Of a DNA stretch of 64,000 nt, positions 1-12,740 are shown in pieces. The DNA is taken from assembly GCA_951799425.1 (NCBI GenBank), contig OX637405.1, forward strand, positions 25,709,635 to 25,773,634. The letters run 5' to 3'. The notes under the pieces are model-generated. The model had not been told where the DNA came from. It did no database searches and worked only from the letters and a program-made list of their open reading frames with translations. Numbering within the stretch: position 1 is the first letter of the stretch; every line of letters starts with the position of its first letter. The translations under genes and the position numbers were made by a program. The DNA is from Ilex aquifolium (lineage: Eukaryota; Streptophyta; Magnoliopsida; Aquifoliales; Aquifoliaceae).

Positions 1-3000
1 TTGCTCTTCTAGGACCTTACTCTTATACTGTGAACCCATCTGGTGAACAAACAATAAATCAAACACCTCTCGTGCATAAAAAAATGAGCGCTGTACTTTA
101 CAATAAACACTATTTAATCCATCATAGCAAGCCAAAAACTATGAATATGCCTACTAACTCCATCCAAAATTGTGGAAGATATAGTACAGGTAATTAATTA
201 TGAGTACAATTGCTAATGGAGGTAGGAAATATAGTTGTCTCAATTGTAATACTAACAAATGTATGGCTGCAGGGTGGAAGTGGTAGAATATAAACACCTT
301 TGCATACAGGGAGGACAGTGAATTATAGACAGAAATGCAAACAATCTATTGTTGTGTCACAAGTGCATGCCACTGGTTCATAAAAGAATGGATTTTGGGA
401 TCCAACCCCGAATTAATAAACCCGATTCAATCTGAGTTACAACCCAAGAAACACCCGGAGTTGAATCCAATTCGACTAGATTGGAACTTGAATTTCAGTA
501 GGAGTTTTGCAACCCATGTTCAACTTGAACTAAAAAATTTAATTAATGAACAGTATTTAGGTTAAATTAGAGTTTGTGTTGAATTCAAATCGAGGATTTT
601 TAACTAAGTTGAGCAAATTAACCTCTTAACCCACCCAAGTTCCACTCCTATCCTAGTAGTATACTCACAAAGTATGGGGGAGTAGTAATTCACCTGTGTC
701 ACAAGTGCATGCAGGGGAAGAGTTTCATAGCTGCAAGTGACTTGAACTGCCACCCTGAGGAAAAGAAAACACTGAAATTAAGAATGAAAGCTAATGATCA
801 CTTGAAACAATTCAAATAGCATTGTCTTGTCTCCCAAAACATTGCAATGGAGATATTGAAGTCTTCAATTACTAACTAACAGTTTGGTTATATATCCGGG
901 AACTTACGCTAATACTACTCTTGTGATAATGATCCAAGTGTTCTCGTGGTAACAAGACTGCAACCCAAATAGTATCTGCAATCAAAAATCACATTTGAGT
1001 GCAGGCAAGTTTTTGCTAGTTAAAACATACCAATCACGACTAACAAAAAGCCTTGTAGCTGGAAACAGAAATAAAAAAGAATACTTACACTGACCCAAAT
1101 GAAGAAAGCAAACTGGAAAGCGTTCTACCAATAATCCACAAAAAGAGGTAGCACTGTTAGTTCTATAATCCTCTTCATCTTTTGTAAAATGCACACATAA
1201 ACACACACAAGCAACCGAAATTACAGGGAATAATTTGGTTCTATATACATCGTTAGACTCGAACTTGGTCCAAAAATCTAAATTGCGCGATTATTTCCAA
1301 CCTTTGCTTCTTTGTTTATTTGCAATAGTTTCATTACAAAGAAAGAGAGTGTACCACAAAAAGGGTCAGATGTAGAAGAGTGAGAACAAATCTTGGCTGC
1401 CTGAACCAGAAAAGATCATCATTGGGTTGAACGAGAGGCGTCCCAACGATCACATTGTTCTGATTTTTCAGCTGGAGAGCCATTGTTGTAACAATAACTT
1501 CAAGTTTGGTTCCAAGTATTAGCACTAGCTGCACAGAGAATAGAATCTAGGCCTGAGACTAGAAAACAAGAAGATGAGAGAAATTAGACATATTTGTGTG
1601 CATAGTCATATATACTTACTACTAGTGGAACATAAGATACCCAGAGATACACATTCCAACCTGGTTGAGATCAAACACAGCATAAGAAAAAAACAATAAG
1701 CATCCACAAGAAAGAAGTTCTCAATTCAACTCGAGTATTCCCCATGTTTAAACTTAGGTTGGCATAGAGTTTAATTCTCGGGTTAAAAATCGAGTCGCAC
1801 TTATATTTTTTTTCATTGTCAGATTATATGAAGATAAAATTTGGGTTGCTCCCAAATTCATCATAGTCGGATCGAGTTTCAAAAACCTGAGGCTCCAATC
1901 AGAATATTACCCAAACTTATATTAGGTTGAGATTTTTTTCTTTTAGCCTAGACTCAAATGCTGAATATTTCAAATTGGTTTGAATTGGGTTTAGATAGAT
2001 CTATTCAAATTGCACCCTTACATTAAATGCAGCCACAGTACTCACCGTGGACATCCACAAGCATGAAAATAACCACTATAAACCACATAAGAGGGCTGTC
2101 AAGAGAAACAAACATGTCAGATGATAATATTCAGTTATAATGTTTACAGTAGTGCTACTTAGATTTAATTTATTGACTTAAGGAGACCCTAGTAATGTTT
2201 AATGTTACAATGGTTGGAAGAACAGTAGATAAAACCTGATGCTGACCACCACTTTAAAATCTTCGTCTAAGGATCGTTCAATGTATTTTTGAAAATTGAA
2301 GTTGTTGGTCCTGGCAGACAGATGAGCCTGCAGGAAGATTCAAAAACCAAATCAATCTAAGAAGACAACATGCATTTTCATCTTCTTCTTCTTTTTTTTT
2401 GGGTATGAAATATGAATTCTAGTTGAGAATTAGGAAGATCAAAGTTGAAGGATCGATTGGTACCGAGATGAAACCATGTCTGAGAGTGAGGTAATCAACC
2501 TTTGCTACTGAGTTGGAGAATTGTCGGAAAAAACATTTCTGCATCATCTTTTAGTTAGTATCTAAGAACCCAAAAAGAAAAACATTCAACTTACTTAACT
2601 AACACTTACTGTTGCTACCTTCCCAAAAAAAAAAAAAATGTATCAAATATTATAATACTGTTGTTTGTGATATTTCAAATCTAGTAAAATTACTTATTGA
2701 AATTTTTTATTTGAAACATATAATGTAAAACAAAATAGTAACAGTCAAGAACGAAACAACTACAATAGTATGTACGAAACAGTTACAGGTACGAAACAGA
2801 AACAGATACGAACAAAACAATACCACAAAAAATATGTGTTTAAACAATATAAAAACTGACCCGTTGCAGAACATAAATTGTTATTGAACTTTAAGTAGAT
2901 CAAGGCTAGTGTTTGATACTATGTCCTTAAGACAGATTTCGCCCACACACACGGTGCTTATGGAAATCAAAGCGTCTGCCTCACAGAATATAATGATCTT

Positions 3001-6000
3001 CACGCAAATAGAAGTAGCACTCTAATCTACTCGCCCAGCGAACCAGAAATTATGTTGTGTACTCTCCAAATGCAGACTGCCTTAATGCCGAAATGTAATG
3101 TACTAATGTCTGCCTTAAATCTGAAAATGATTGATGTAAAATGGTAATGAGTCTGAGTTTATATAGACAAATTGGTGACTGTTCCGGACAGTCACCATGC
3201 GAAAAGACACAACCCAGTAGACACACATATAGCCAGAAGACACCAACATATAACTGTTCTCTATGAACATACACTATTCAAAATTCGGACTGAAGGGAAG
3301 CAAAAATCCGAACCAGTGAATTCAAATCCAACGGATACGATCAATCCAACTGGTCGTGGTTGTGGCGTGGCAGGTAGTGCGCGTATATGGTTGAACCGAA
3401 GACATTTAGGCGCTTGCTCCGCTCATAAAATTATGGTATCTCTTGAGGCCCAATCCCATAAAGCAAACTTAGCCTATATATGCTCATGTAGAACATCTTC
3501 CTCAACCAATGTGAGATTGGTGTCAAATCCCACATTGCACAGCCTCTATTTTCACGTTGCACAACCTATTTTCTCATTCATTTCTTACTTGATTTGAGCA
3601 AGTGAATATACTACGTTATTCTCATTACAAAGTAGAACACGAGCTCACAAAAGTTTATTCGAAACAACGAACCGGTCCCACTTTAATTTAGGCTCAAACT
3701 CGGCCAAAAATCAAATTTTAATTACTAAAATCTGTTTTTAGTCCAACAAATACTACAACTAAGAAATTGAATCCTCAACTTAAAATAGCACGAAAACGGT
3801 TAAGATTGATCTAATTTTTATTTACTTTGATCTAATGGTAAAAAACTTATTCCCAAAAACATTATTTTATCTGTACCCCTAATATTAAACAACTCAAGCA
3901 ACACACCCCTCAATGCCAAAAAAAAAAAACCTTCTCTCTTATGTCTCCTCCTTACCTCTTTCTTATTTTTTCTCTATTCAAATTAATTTTAAAATATATA
4001 ATTAAAAAATTAATTTAAAAATCACTATTCAAAATATAAATATTATACGATCAATATTTAATTTTTTAGTATTACAAAGTGTTGTTAATCGGGGTATTAC
4101 AAGTAGGGTTAATTGAAGGTCGGCCTACATTTGTAGAGTTTTAGGATAATTAGTCCATGCTCATACTTTTGGGGGCTTAAAGGATAATTAAAGGCATAAA
4201 GACAAATTTACCCTGACATAAATAACTATATTACAAAATGGACAGTAACAGTAACATTGAGACAATAATAACAACAGCGAAACAATAGCAGTAACATAGG
4301 AGAATGAACATGAAACAATAACAATTATAAACACCGTGAATTTTTTGTTGTCACTGTCCAAAATTCACAGAATTAGACATTAACGTAAATTTTTATTGTC
4401 ATTGTCGATTTTGTCTACAGAACTAGACAGTAACATGAACTATACAGCCACACGATCACAGTAACAGTTATAGTCACTGTCAAAATTCTACGGACCTAGA
4501 CAGCCACACGATCACAATAATAGTCACAGTCACCATCAAAATTCTATGGAACTAGACAGTCCAACGATTACAATAATAACTAGTGACAGTGACACAGATA
4601 GTGAATTTCGTTGTCACTATCCAAATTTTAAGGTGCGAATTTGAAATAGATTTTACTTGATACCAAATGAATTTTCTCCAATTTAGTTGATCATCACTAT
4701 TAACAAATTTATCGTGTTTGAATAACTTGAGTGTGAAATGAAATTAAATAAGTATTAACAAACTAGTTCTCGTAGTAATTAAATAATTAGTGCAAGTACT
4801 TTCACTTGGAACAAGGAATTTGCTAGCTCTTGTTCTCTTTTCGTATTGGACACCAATATTTTTATATATTCCGATGACGACAATGAAGATGACGATCGTG
4901 GCCTTTGATATTTGAGATGTGTTCATTGTCGACTGATTTGAAGACCACATCGGAGTAGAAAGGTGGTTTGAGGAGGTGGTTTGAGGATTGACTTGAAAAC
5001 GGAGGAGGAAAAGCTAGGGTTTTGATTGGGTGTTTCGGGGCGTATGAGTAAGGATGGAGAGGAGATTGGAGGATCATCGTTGGTGGAGATTTTGGCAAAC
5101 GATAGAGATGAGGATGGGGAGTCTAAGAACGATTGTCAGCCGTTGGATGCATCGGTTAGGACTAGGGATTCCATCTCTTCTCTAAATGCATAGAGATGGG
5201 CTTCTCCATAGCTTTGGCTCTCAAATCCCATCATTTTCATTGATTTTCTTGGAAAATTAGAAGAAATTAGAAGGGAATTTCAGAGTGGCATTGATTGGAA
5301 AGAAAGATGATGTAACTAGCTATCGTCGGGAGTGAAACACCAGTGGTTTCACGCCGGAGGAGAAGAGAGAGAGAGAGAATAGAGAGCAAAGAAAAGAAGC
5401 GAACAAATCAAGGCCAAAATAGGAAATAGTACATATAATTAGGGGTGTTCAACCTATCTTATGGGTAGAAAATATGATCTTCTATCTTCCTATTCTATCT
5501 TCCTATCCGATATTTTGCGGAAGAATTTTTTCTTGACCTACCCTACCCGATCAAGTGTAATATTTCTACCCAACTTTGGAATCCCATGGGTTGACCCGTA
5601 GGCAAAACTAGTCAACGGGTCTTCACATGTCAAGTCGAGCCATCCTGTGTTCTGCCAATGGGTCTCCACATGAAAGGTCGGGCCATCCTGTGACATGATG
5701 GGCTGTCGGTTTCGGGTCGCGGGTGCCTTGAAGTTTTATGTGTACTATCAGGGATTAATCAAAAGATGCCAATCATATAAGAGAAGTGGAATAGAAAAAC
5801 TCACTATCCACAGTTGGACTGATGATTCTGTACAAGTTGTCATGTGCCTTCTTCCAAATGTGGTTTGCCTTGTGAATCTAAATCGATTAGGATCTGTTTT
5901 TGACAAAAAAAGGAAAAAAAGATATTTTAGAAGTAATATATATTTTCGGCATACTCTTAAACCAATACCTCGTTCAAATTTACTGAAATTGAAAAAAAAA

Positions 6001-9000
6001 TATATATTAAAATAGAAAAGTCCTATAAATCAAAGTCTACCAGAAAGAGCTGTGAATGTGATACATTATCTCTTAAAGTCAAGACTTGTAAACCCCGTAA
6101 AGGTCTTTCAAGAGTGTCAACATTGGCCCATGACTGGACCGTGTAGTCAGTGCATTTAATTTTTTTAGTTTTCATGCATTATTATAGGAAAAAAGGATGA
6201 TAAGAATGAAACCCATGATTTTTAGATTCAAGTGAAGAGACGATGACCATTTGACGAACCGTTAAACTCAACATACTTAAAAAATTGCGGACATAGAGAT
6301 CTCATTGAGTAAATAAAATTAATAGGTGAAAGTGATGTGAGAGACATACCATTTGCCACTTGGTACTCAATGGTTTGTGTTTCTTTCTCCCAAGCTTTCC
6401 AACTTCTCATCTGTGAGAAATCAAAAATGATAAGAAATGAAGAAAAAAGTGAAATCCTATTCTTTTTTCTTATTTTTTTACGAGAAAAAAGTGAATCATG
6501 GAAGCAATATTTTAGCTACAACCGATTAAAGTAACTTGTGATCGATCATAAAATATTATGATCGATTTTAAATTACCTCTGTAATTGCTCTTTTGTAATG
6601 TGTAATTTGATTTTTAATCATAACATTTTGAATTGCAACTCAAAGTATTTTGAGTTGTAACTTATTACACCATTTTTGATTGTAACTTCATTTTTAAATA
6701 TCGTAACTTTTAGTACGGTTCCAATATAATTATAGTAGTGGAACAATGAAGAATGAAGAATTGAAAGGAAAGACCCAAAATATTGTTGGGCTTTTTTGTG
6801 GAGTCTAGTTTTGTGTGTTGATCCGGATGATGACCCGATCTGAAATAATGTTGCGTTTCTTAATGGGATTTGTACTCTTTCTTGAATATAGTAAAATCCC
6901 TACAGCTTTGCGGACATAGGTAAATTGTCAAACCACGTAAACACTGGCTTGTGCGTGTGATTGTTTTTTTTTTTGCGTGTGTTTCTCTATAATTTGTTTC
7001 TCAAAGGTTTGAGAATTTCGTAAATTTCCCTCAGAAATATAATCCAAATGCTTGTATTGAACTAAAAAATATCTATACCTTGGCCCAACCCAAAGCCATG
7101 GTGAGAACGCTATAAACAATCTGCATAACTGCTAACTCAAATATGAATATATGAAGCTGGTGAATCCCTGTTTGGCTCATCAATGAAACCTTTCCCTGCA
7201 AAAATTCAAATTGAAGCAATCAATTCCCCTCTCTCTCTCTCTCTCTCACACACGCATACGCACACACAAAGTCTTGAGTTTAAACTAGGGGTGGCAAATG
7301 GGTGGGTTGGGTTAAATTGGATTGGGCTAAAATAAATCAAATTCATTTTTCACTCATCTAGTAAATGGGTTATAATAGGTTGAGTTTATAGCGGGTTGGG
7401 TTAAACCGATTAACCCATAAAATAATTAAAATTTTTAATAGACACATTAGTACACCAAAACACACACACACACATTAGTAATACACCAAAATACACACAC
7501 ACACTAATACACCAAAATATACACAAACTAATACATTAAAAATATACACACTAATACACAAAAATACACACTAATACATCAAAAATACACACACATATAC
7601 TAACATAAAAACTAAAACACATTTATAAAAAAAATACACACATAATGGGTTGGGTCAATTGTGGGCTATGGGTTGGTCCGTGGGTCGTGGGTTGACCCCA
7701 TGGGTTATGGGTCGTGAGGTTAACCCGTGAGTCATGGGTCGACCCATGGGTTATGGGTAGTGTATTAGTATGTGTATTTTTGGTGTACTAGTGTGTGTAT
7801 GTTTTAGTGTATTAATGTATATGTGTGTATTTTTTGGTGTAATAGTGTGTGTATTTTTTGGTATATTAGTATATTTATTTAATTTTATTACTTGTGTTAT
7901 TTAATAAAAAGATAAATACTCAACCCAATGGGTACCCATTTGTAATTCATATTAACCCGTTTAATTAAGATGAATCATATTATCCAACCCATTTAGAACC
8001 CATATCAATTAAATAGGTATCCAACCCATTTATTTATGGACGAGTTGGACAGTTTAATGGGTAATGGGTTAAGATTGCCACCTCTAGTTTAAACTGATCA
8101 AATTTGATAGAGACCTTCAAAGTCTCAAGAACTCTAGAAAAGACCCTTCCTAAGTCCAGAGCTATGAAGCACGGATACGGATACGATACGATACGAATAC
8201 GGCGATACGACAAAGTCTAAAAAAGTATGATACTGGTACGGCCAAGATACGGCTATAATAAAATATTTTTATTATTTTTATTATTTTCAACCAACTTAAT
8301 ACTTATATATTTTGGTAGTTCTTTAACATATAATAAGAAAAATTAGTAATTCTTTTTAGTTTCAAGAAAATATATATCGTATCGTTGTGGTATATTCACA
8401 AAGTGAAGTGACAAGTTAAAGGAATCAAAGCTAATATTTATCTAGTATTTAAAAGTAATTTTGCTAAAATTATAATGTAATAACTTTATTTTATACTCTT
8501 TTGACATGTAATTTTAGATAATACTTAAAAAACACTCATGTACCTTTGAAGTAATATGAATTTTTTGTTAATGTATTGTATGGTATGTAAATTCGAAAAG
8601 AGATGTTAAAAATTCAACTAAAAAATTATATATGTTGGTCGACTACAAAAGTATCCGTGAAATATCCTAATATTTAATTATTATCGGATACGTAGAAGGT
8701 GTATCCGATACGTATCCGACGAGTATCGTATCCGTAAAGTATCCGATACGGATACGTCAACCTCAACGAAGTATCCGTGCTTCATAGGATAAGAGTGTTG
8801 GTGACAAACGAAATCTAGGATACACTTATAAGCACATCACCACCACCACCGCTACGACCCTATTTGTGAAGGAGAATATGTACTTGGAGACATACTTTAG
8901 AACTGCAAGAATCGGGAGGAACTGCAGTACTGGCCAGTTGTTTGTGTGCAATCCATGAGCTACTATTATACGAACCACCCACCAATAATGAAAACTTTCT

Positions 9001-9852
9001 AACACCAACACTGAAGTCCTCATAATCTTCTACTGTGTTAGTTTGTGCTGTGGTGGTGTTTTCTTTACGGCATGGAAGCATTATATCTGCTATCTTTCTT
9101 GATATGCAGATCTCAGAAATGGGTCCTTTAGTTACTGCAAGTAGAAGAGACATGAACCCTAGCAGCATAAGCTCTGCCACCAAAAAAAAAAAAACACAAC
9201 AAAATAACATTTAAAGTAGTGCCCGATTACGATATCAAAAAATAATTTTTCGATACAATAATCGCACCTGATTTAAGTTTGTCCACAGCATCACTGAGTG
9301 CAGTTTTCCGATGTTTTTTCAGCCACTGCACCAATAGTAATAATAACATAACAAAATATGTCAGTGTACTTATGAAACTCGACACTGGACTAATTGTTTT
9401 ATTTGCAATATCCCAAATTGCTCGCATTGCTCTCTTTGATTAATAGCAGCTATGAAGAAAGTTGAAAGATCGATTTCCTAATGTACGGAATACAGAATAT
9501 TTCCAAAGCCCCTACGTTTTAATTAACTTCGACGAACATCACCAATTTCTATTATGATAATAGAATCTTCCATTAACGCCCAAATAAAAGCCCTCACAAC
9601 ACTCCATGTCGACAACTGCCCCTACTTATTGTTGGACATAGACAACTGGACATGTATCTACATACATATATATATGTAGAGAGAGAGAGAGAGAGAGAGA
9701 GATAATGGTGTTGGTGATGCACTTACGGTGGCAAGGAGGTGGATAGAGTGCTGAAGAATGAGAGAGATGGAGATGATAACAAAGAAAACAGTGGCAAAGG
9801 CCCATATGGGAGTGTATTCGAGAGAGCTCCCTGTTGAATCTCCGACCGCCAT
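1..9852 (-). CDS. MLO: MLO-family seven-transmembrane protein, 3' end outside window
   Basis: MLO proteins are plant plasma-membrane seven-helix proteins; some are powdery-mildew susceptibility factors and others act in root or pollen-tube signalling. I read 15 coding exons on the minus strand, in order: 9852-9727, 9325-9268, 9173-8896, 7195-7079, 6410-6350, 5893-5805, 2538-2464, 2327-2236, 2095-2046, 1660-1620, 1528-1355, 1124-1089, 975-908, 754-694 and 39-<1. All joins are GT-AG and keep phase, giving 455 codons so far. Diagnostic motifs: [10 protein letters not shown] at the N terminus, [64 protein letters not shown] and the TLPL.ALVTQMGS stretch. All four conserved extracellular-loop cysteines are present ([21 protein letters not shown]). 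The calmodulin-binding tail would lie left of base 1. By remembered motifs it looks closer to the MLO2/3/6/12 group (clades V/VI) than to MLO1, which is an inference. Intron 6 is about 3.3 kb, and intron 3 contains two MITE-like elements. Confidence 0.93.
4420..4630. repeat. Imperfect tandem repeat in MLO intron 6
   Basis: About three imperfect copies of a roughly 56-bp unit containing CTAGACAG, CACGATCACAATAATAG and CAAAATTCTA. It sits in the long intron between MLO exons 6 and 7 (2539-5804). The rest of that intron is AT-rich and shows no coding signal that I can support. Confidence 0.6.
7286..8086. mobile_element. Non-autonomous hAT-type MITE in MLO intron 3
   Basis: The ends are near-inverted (TAGGGGTGGCAA at the left; the complement of the right end reads TAGAGGTGGCAA). 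The 801-bp element is flanked by an exact 8-bp duplication GTTTAAAC at 7278-7285 and 8087-8094. An 8-bp TSD with TAGRGGTG-type ends is typical of hAT. The interior holds degenerate ACAC runs and repeated GGGTTGACCCATGGGTTATG-like blocks, with no transposase. Confidence 0.85.
8163..8786. repeat. Inverted-repeat element with GGATACG motif ends
   Basis: The two ends are inverted copies of TATGAAGCACGGATAC, followed inward by clusters of GGATACG/CGTATCC repeats. It lies in MLO intron 3, about 75 bp from the hAT MITE. I found no convincing target-site duplication, so the superfamily is not assigned. No coding capacity is visible. Confidence 0.65.
9678..9702. repeat. (GA)n microsatellite in MLO intron 1
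   Basis: A run of about 12 GA dinucleotides preceded by a short AT run. It lies just inside intron 1, downstream of the exon 1 donor in the gene's direction. Confidence 0.9.
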
Positions 9853-11058
9853 GATCTTCTGGTTGTTGGTGTTGTGTGTGTTTTCTTATCCGATCGATGA
9901 CACAGATGAACAATGGCCAGATGATGATAGACGACTGTGGAACTTGTGAAATATATGACAAAAGACGGGTTTTCCTTTTCCATTGTTCACACTGGACTTG
10001 ACCCAACAGAAAGTTTTTTTTACAAGTGAAAATTAACAATAGAGTAATGCTACACTGACCAAATTTTGCTCTCCTTAAACCGCGTAATTCATAATAACGA
10101 CAAACTTAGGTGTCTTGAATTTAAATTTTGATAACTCTTTGATAGCAGATTATAAGGATTTATATTTCATGATTATCCTAATCTCAGCCTGGATGACCTG
10201 TTTTTAACTGAACCGGAAAGGAAATTAGTCGAAGTGTGCATAAGTTAGCCTGAACACACTTCATTGAACTAAAAAATGAGGTAGGTCTCTTTTTTTAGTT
10301 TTATTATATAATAAATCTATTTGAACATATTTTGTTGATTTAATTCATCAAATTTATAACAAATATTGAGATCCACTATCAATCTAATGATTATAAATAA
10401 GCAGCTCAATCAATTATGTCCAAATAACATTGCTCTTTAATGTGTTGTGATTATTGAATTAGTAATAGAATTGAGATTGTTTTCATTATATTTTTCTTCA
10501 ATTTTTCTTAATGGTAGATCATTCACCGTGTATGTATGAGGGACTCACTAATAAACGTTGGGTCCCATTTGTATTAATGGTAGAAGATATGAAATTGAAA
10601 GAACAAGTAATGGAGAGGATCTGAATCCTTAGTATTGAATGAAATGCACAGTTAATTTAATTGCTACAATATATTAATTCTCTAAATTTGGTCTTGATAT
10701 TAATTACAAATACCATTATTGAAGAGATAATGTCAAAATCTACCGTTACTCTTGTCATTCTCATTTAACAATGCAGAAAAAATCTAGGAAAATTATAGGA
10801 ATTACCATTCATTTACCACTATTAATATGATATAAATCAATGTTAATTATACTATTTATCTTTTTTTTTTAAATAAAAAAAATTCTAGTCAAAATTCAAT
10901 CGAAAACCAATTATGAAATATCAAACATGAGAAGAAAAAAATGTAACGGAAATACAAGCCCGACATGATATGAAGAGTACATGCCAACAAAAAATAAAGG
11001 AAATAAAAGCCCGGTATGATATAAAGACGAGCACAATATTATTTTTGTCTATATTTTT
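9853..11058. other. Upstream region of the MLO gene, no recognised gene
   Basis: AT-rich DNA upstream of the MLO start codon. I saw no clear TATA box at a suitable distance, no RNA gene and no coding exon. The MLO promoter and 5' UTR must lie here but cannot be delimited by eye. Confidence 0.5.
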
Positions 11059-11279
11059 TAGGGGTGTCAATCGTATCGTATTCGTGTGATCCACATGTCG
11101 TGTTATTCGTGTCGTGTCATTGTTATTCGTGTCGTGCTTGTAATAAAACCCACGAAAAAAAAATATATTTAATGTGTTCTGAGTATTAAATATTAATCTA
11201 AACTATTTATTATGCATATTTAATAATCGTGTTAATTTTATAATCGTTCGTGTTAACGGGTAAGAGCTGACACCCATAA
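11059..11279. mobile_element. Small hAT-like MITE
   Basis: The ends AGGGGTGTCAAT (left) and GACACCCAT (right) are inverted. They bracket about 220 bp with the degenerate CGTGTCGTGT motifs common in small plant hAT MITEs. The flanking T-rich sequences (ATATTTTT and ATTTTTTT) could be an imperfect 8-bp TSD. A related CGTGTC-rich fragment occurs near 43735-43805. Confidence 0.5.
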
Positions 11280-11353
11280 TTTTTTTGTTTTTTTTAAGTA
11301 ATTTGAACATTTATTTTTACCCAATTCGTAATTAGAGAAACAACGTCGAGTAA

Positions 11354-11606
11354 TGTATATAAACGATGTAACGTCGCGGTGTCCCTTTCTCAATCTCTTT
11401 CGAGGGCAATCATAAACAGGTTCCAGTCATGGAAGGGAAACAACTGTCGAAGCGTGTGGTTGACGCTGCTTGGGACCAAATGGGGAAAAATGGACAGGGA
11501 CCTCTTTCGTAGGCAAGAACTTAGAGCCAGGGCCAAGAAAAGTCCTCAAAATACTAGTGAAATGAAATTAATGATGAAAGGGATTCGTTCCCTCATTCCA
11601 CAATAA
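11354..11606 (+). other. Orphan TATA box and short open frames, unrecognised
   Basis: A TATATAAAC-type TATA box at about 11354-11362 is followed about 70 bp later by an ATG at 11429. That ATG opens a 27-codon frame (MEGKQLSKRVV...). A second frame ends at 11606 (...KLMMKGIRSLIPQ). The two frames are offset, so a single intact protein would need a frameshift or an unrecognised splice. The Tat retrotransposon starts 14 bp later, so this could be the first exon of a gene cut off by the insertion, or chance. I do not recognise the protein. Confidence 0.25.
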
Positions 11607-11619
11607 TTTGTAACGTTAT

Positions 11620-12726
11620 TGACGGGACACTTCTGAGAAAGAAGTAGATCGCAACACGTGTCCTCGGCATCGAGGACATCCTTCTCTCTGACAAGACCAC
11701 GTGTTTTCAGTACCGAGGCACGTTGCTCTCTGACGACAAGGTCCCCTCGGCGCCGAAGAATCTCCATCTTCTTGAACAAACCACGTACCCTCGGCTCCGA
11801 GGGTACCTCCATTCCAAGATACCCAGGTGTCCTCGGCTTCAGGGATACTTATTGGGACTCTGGCTCTACCACATAACTCCGACTCCTAGAAAGGCTATTG
11901 ATTGACAGCTGATCAGCCCCAACTAGACTAAAAATCATGAAGGTACTCTGCACAAGGAGGTCAGAATGGCAGGACCAACACAACACTCCACCAAGGGGAG
12001 CGAGACACGTGGCATAGAGTGCAGGATGAGGGGCAAATAGACAAAAATACCCCTGCTGACGTGCGGCTGTCTCAGGCAAGCATTTAATGAATCCTCAGTC
12101 GATGGGACAGCAACAGTGACTCGAGAAGCCAGGAATGAGGGGCATTAAGTGCTGCAGTATCAGGACATTTAATGTCTTAGCATTGAAGAAAGAGCATTAA
12201 ATGCTCCAGGATCCGAGCATTTAATGTATTTGCATAAAAGGAAGAACATTGATTGCTCGAGGATCCGAGCAATTAATAATGGGGTATCCCCCATACGAAA
12301 TAGGGGGCACACTGCCCCATACCTGGACACTACCTACTATTTAAGCCTCCAGTAATTATGAGTCTTTGGTGGGTATAAATAGCTTCCAAAAATACAATGT
12401 AAATGTACACAAAATCACTCCTCAAAAATACACAACAATGCTTTCTTATTCCCCTCTCTCAAAGAACTAACTTGATCGTCGGAGGGGATACGCCGGAAAA
12501 CACTCTGGCACCCTTTCTAACCTGTCTTCTGTGTTCCAGGAACCACCAGCGATATGCCGGAATCTGTTAAACTACTCCAGTATCAATTCATCACCATTCC
12601 TTAGGCCCCTTTTGGCCCATGTCAACCCCTTCCTTGCCACGGGATCTTCGACGCTCGAGGCAAATACGAGTTCACCAAGGGAGAGATCTGTCTTTTATAA
12701 CTATTGTGCGAAAATCATCGCGAACA
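11620..12726 (+). repeat. 5' LTR of the Tat element
   Basis: Direct repeat of 23349-24455 and identical in length. It starts TGACGGGACAC and ends in CGAACA. It contains repeated CCTCGGCRCCGAGG palindromic motifs near the start, several 'GAGCATTTAATG' motifs, and a TATA box at 12374. Confidence 0.93.
12374..12381 (+). promoter_or_regulatory. TATA box of 5' LTR
   Basis: TATAAATA in the U3 part of the LTR, conserved at the same place in the 3' LTR (24103-24110). Probable promoter of the element. Confidence 0.6.
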
Positions 12727-12740
12727 ATTTGGCGCCATAA
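12727..12740 (+). other. Primer-binding-site remnant joined to coding sequence
   Basis: Directly after the 5' LTR comes ATTTGGCGCC. The TGGCGCC core is common in PBSs of plant Ty3/gypsy elements. It then runs straight into ATAAAGGGACAAG, which encodes the IKGQVLADF linker before aRNase H. This looks like a deletion junction. Confidence 0.6.

Noticed and set aside
3172..3597. 141-codon plus-strand frame in MLO intron 6
   Set aside because: No domain, no supporting splice sites, and it lies antisense inside a well-supported intron; may be old LTR sequence but I could not find a partner or TSD.
4744..5398. Possible gene near 4744-5400 (several frames, GA-rich end)
   Set aside because: Low-complexity and AT-rich; no conserved motif on either strand.
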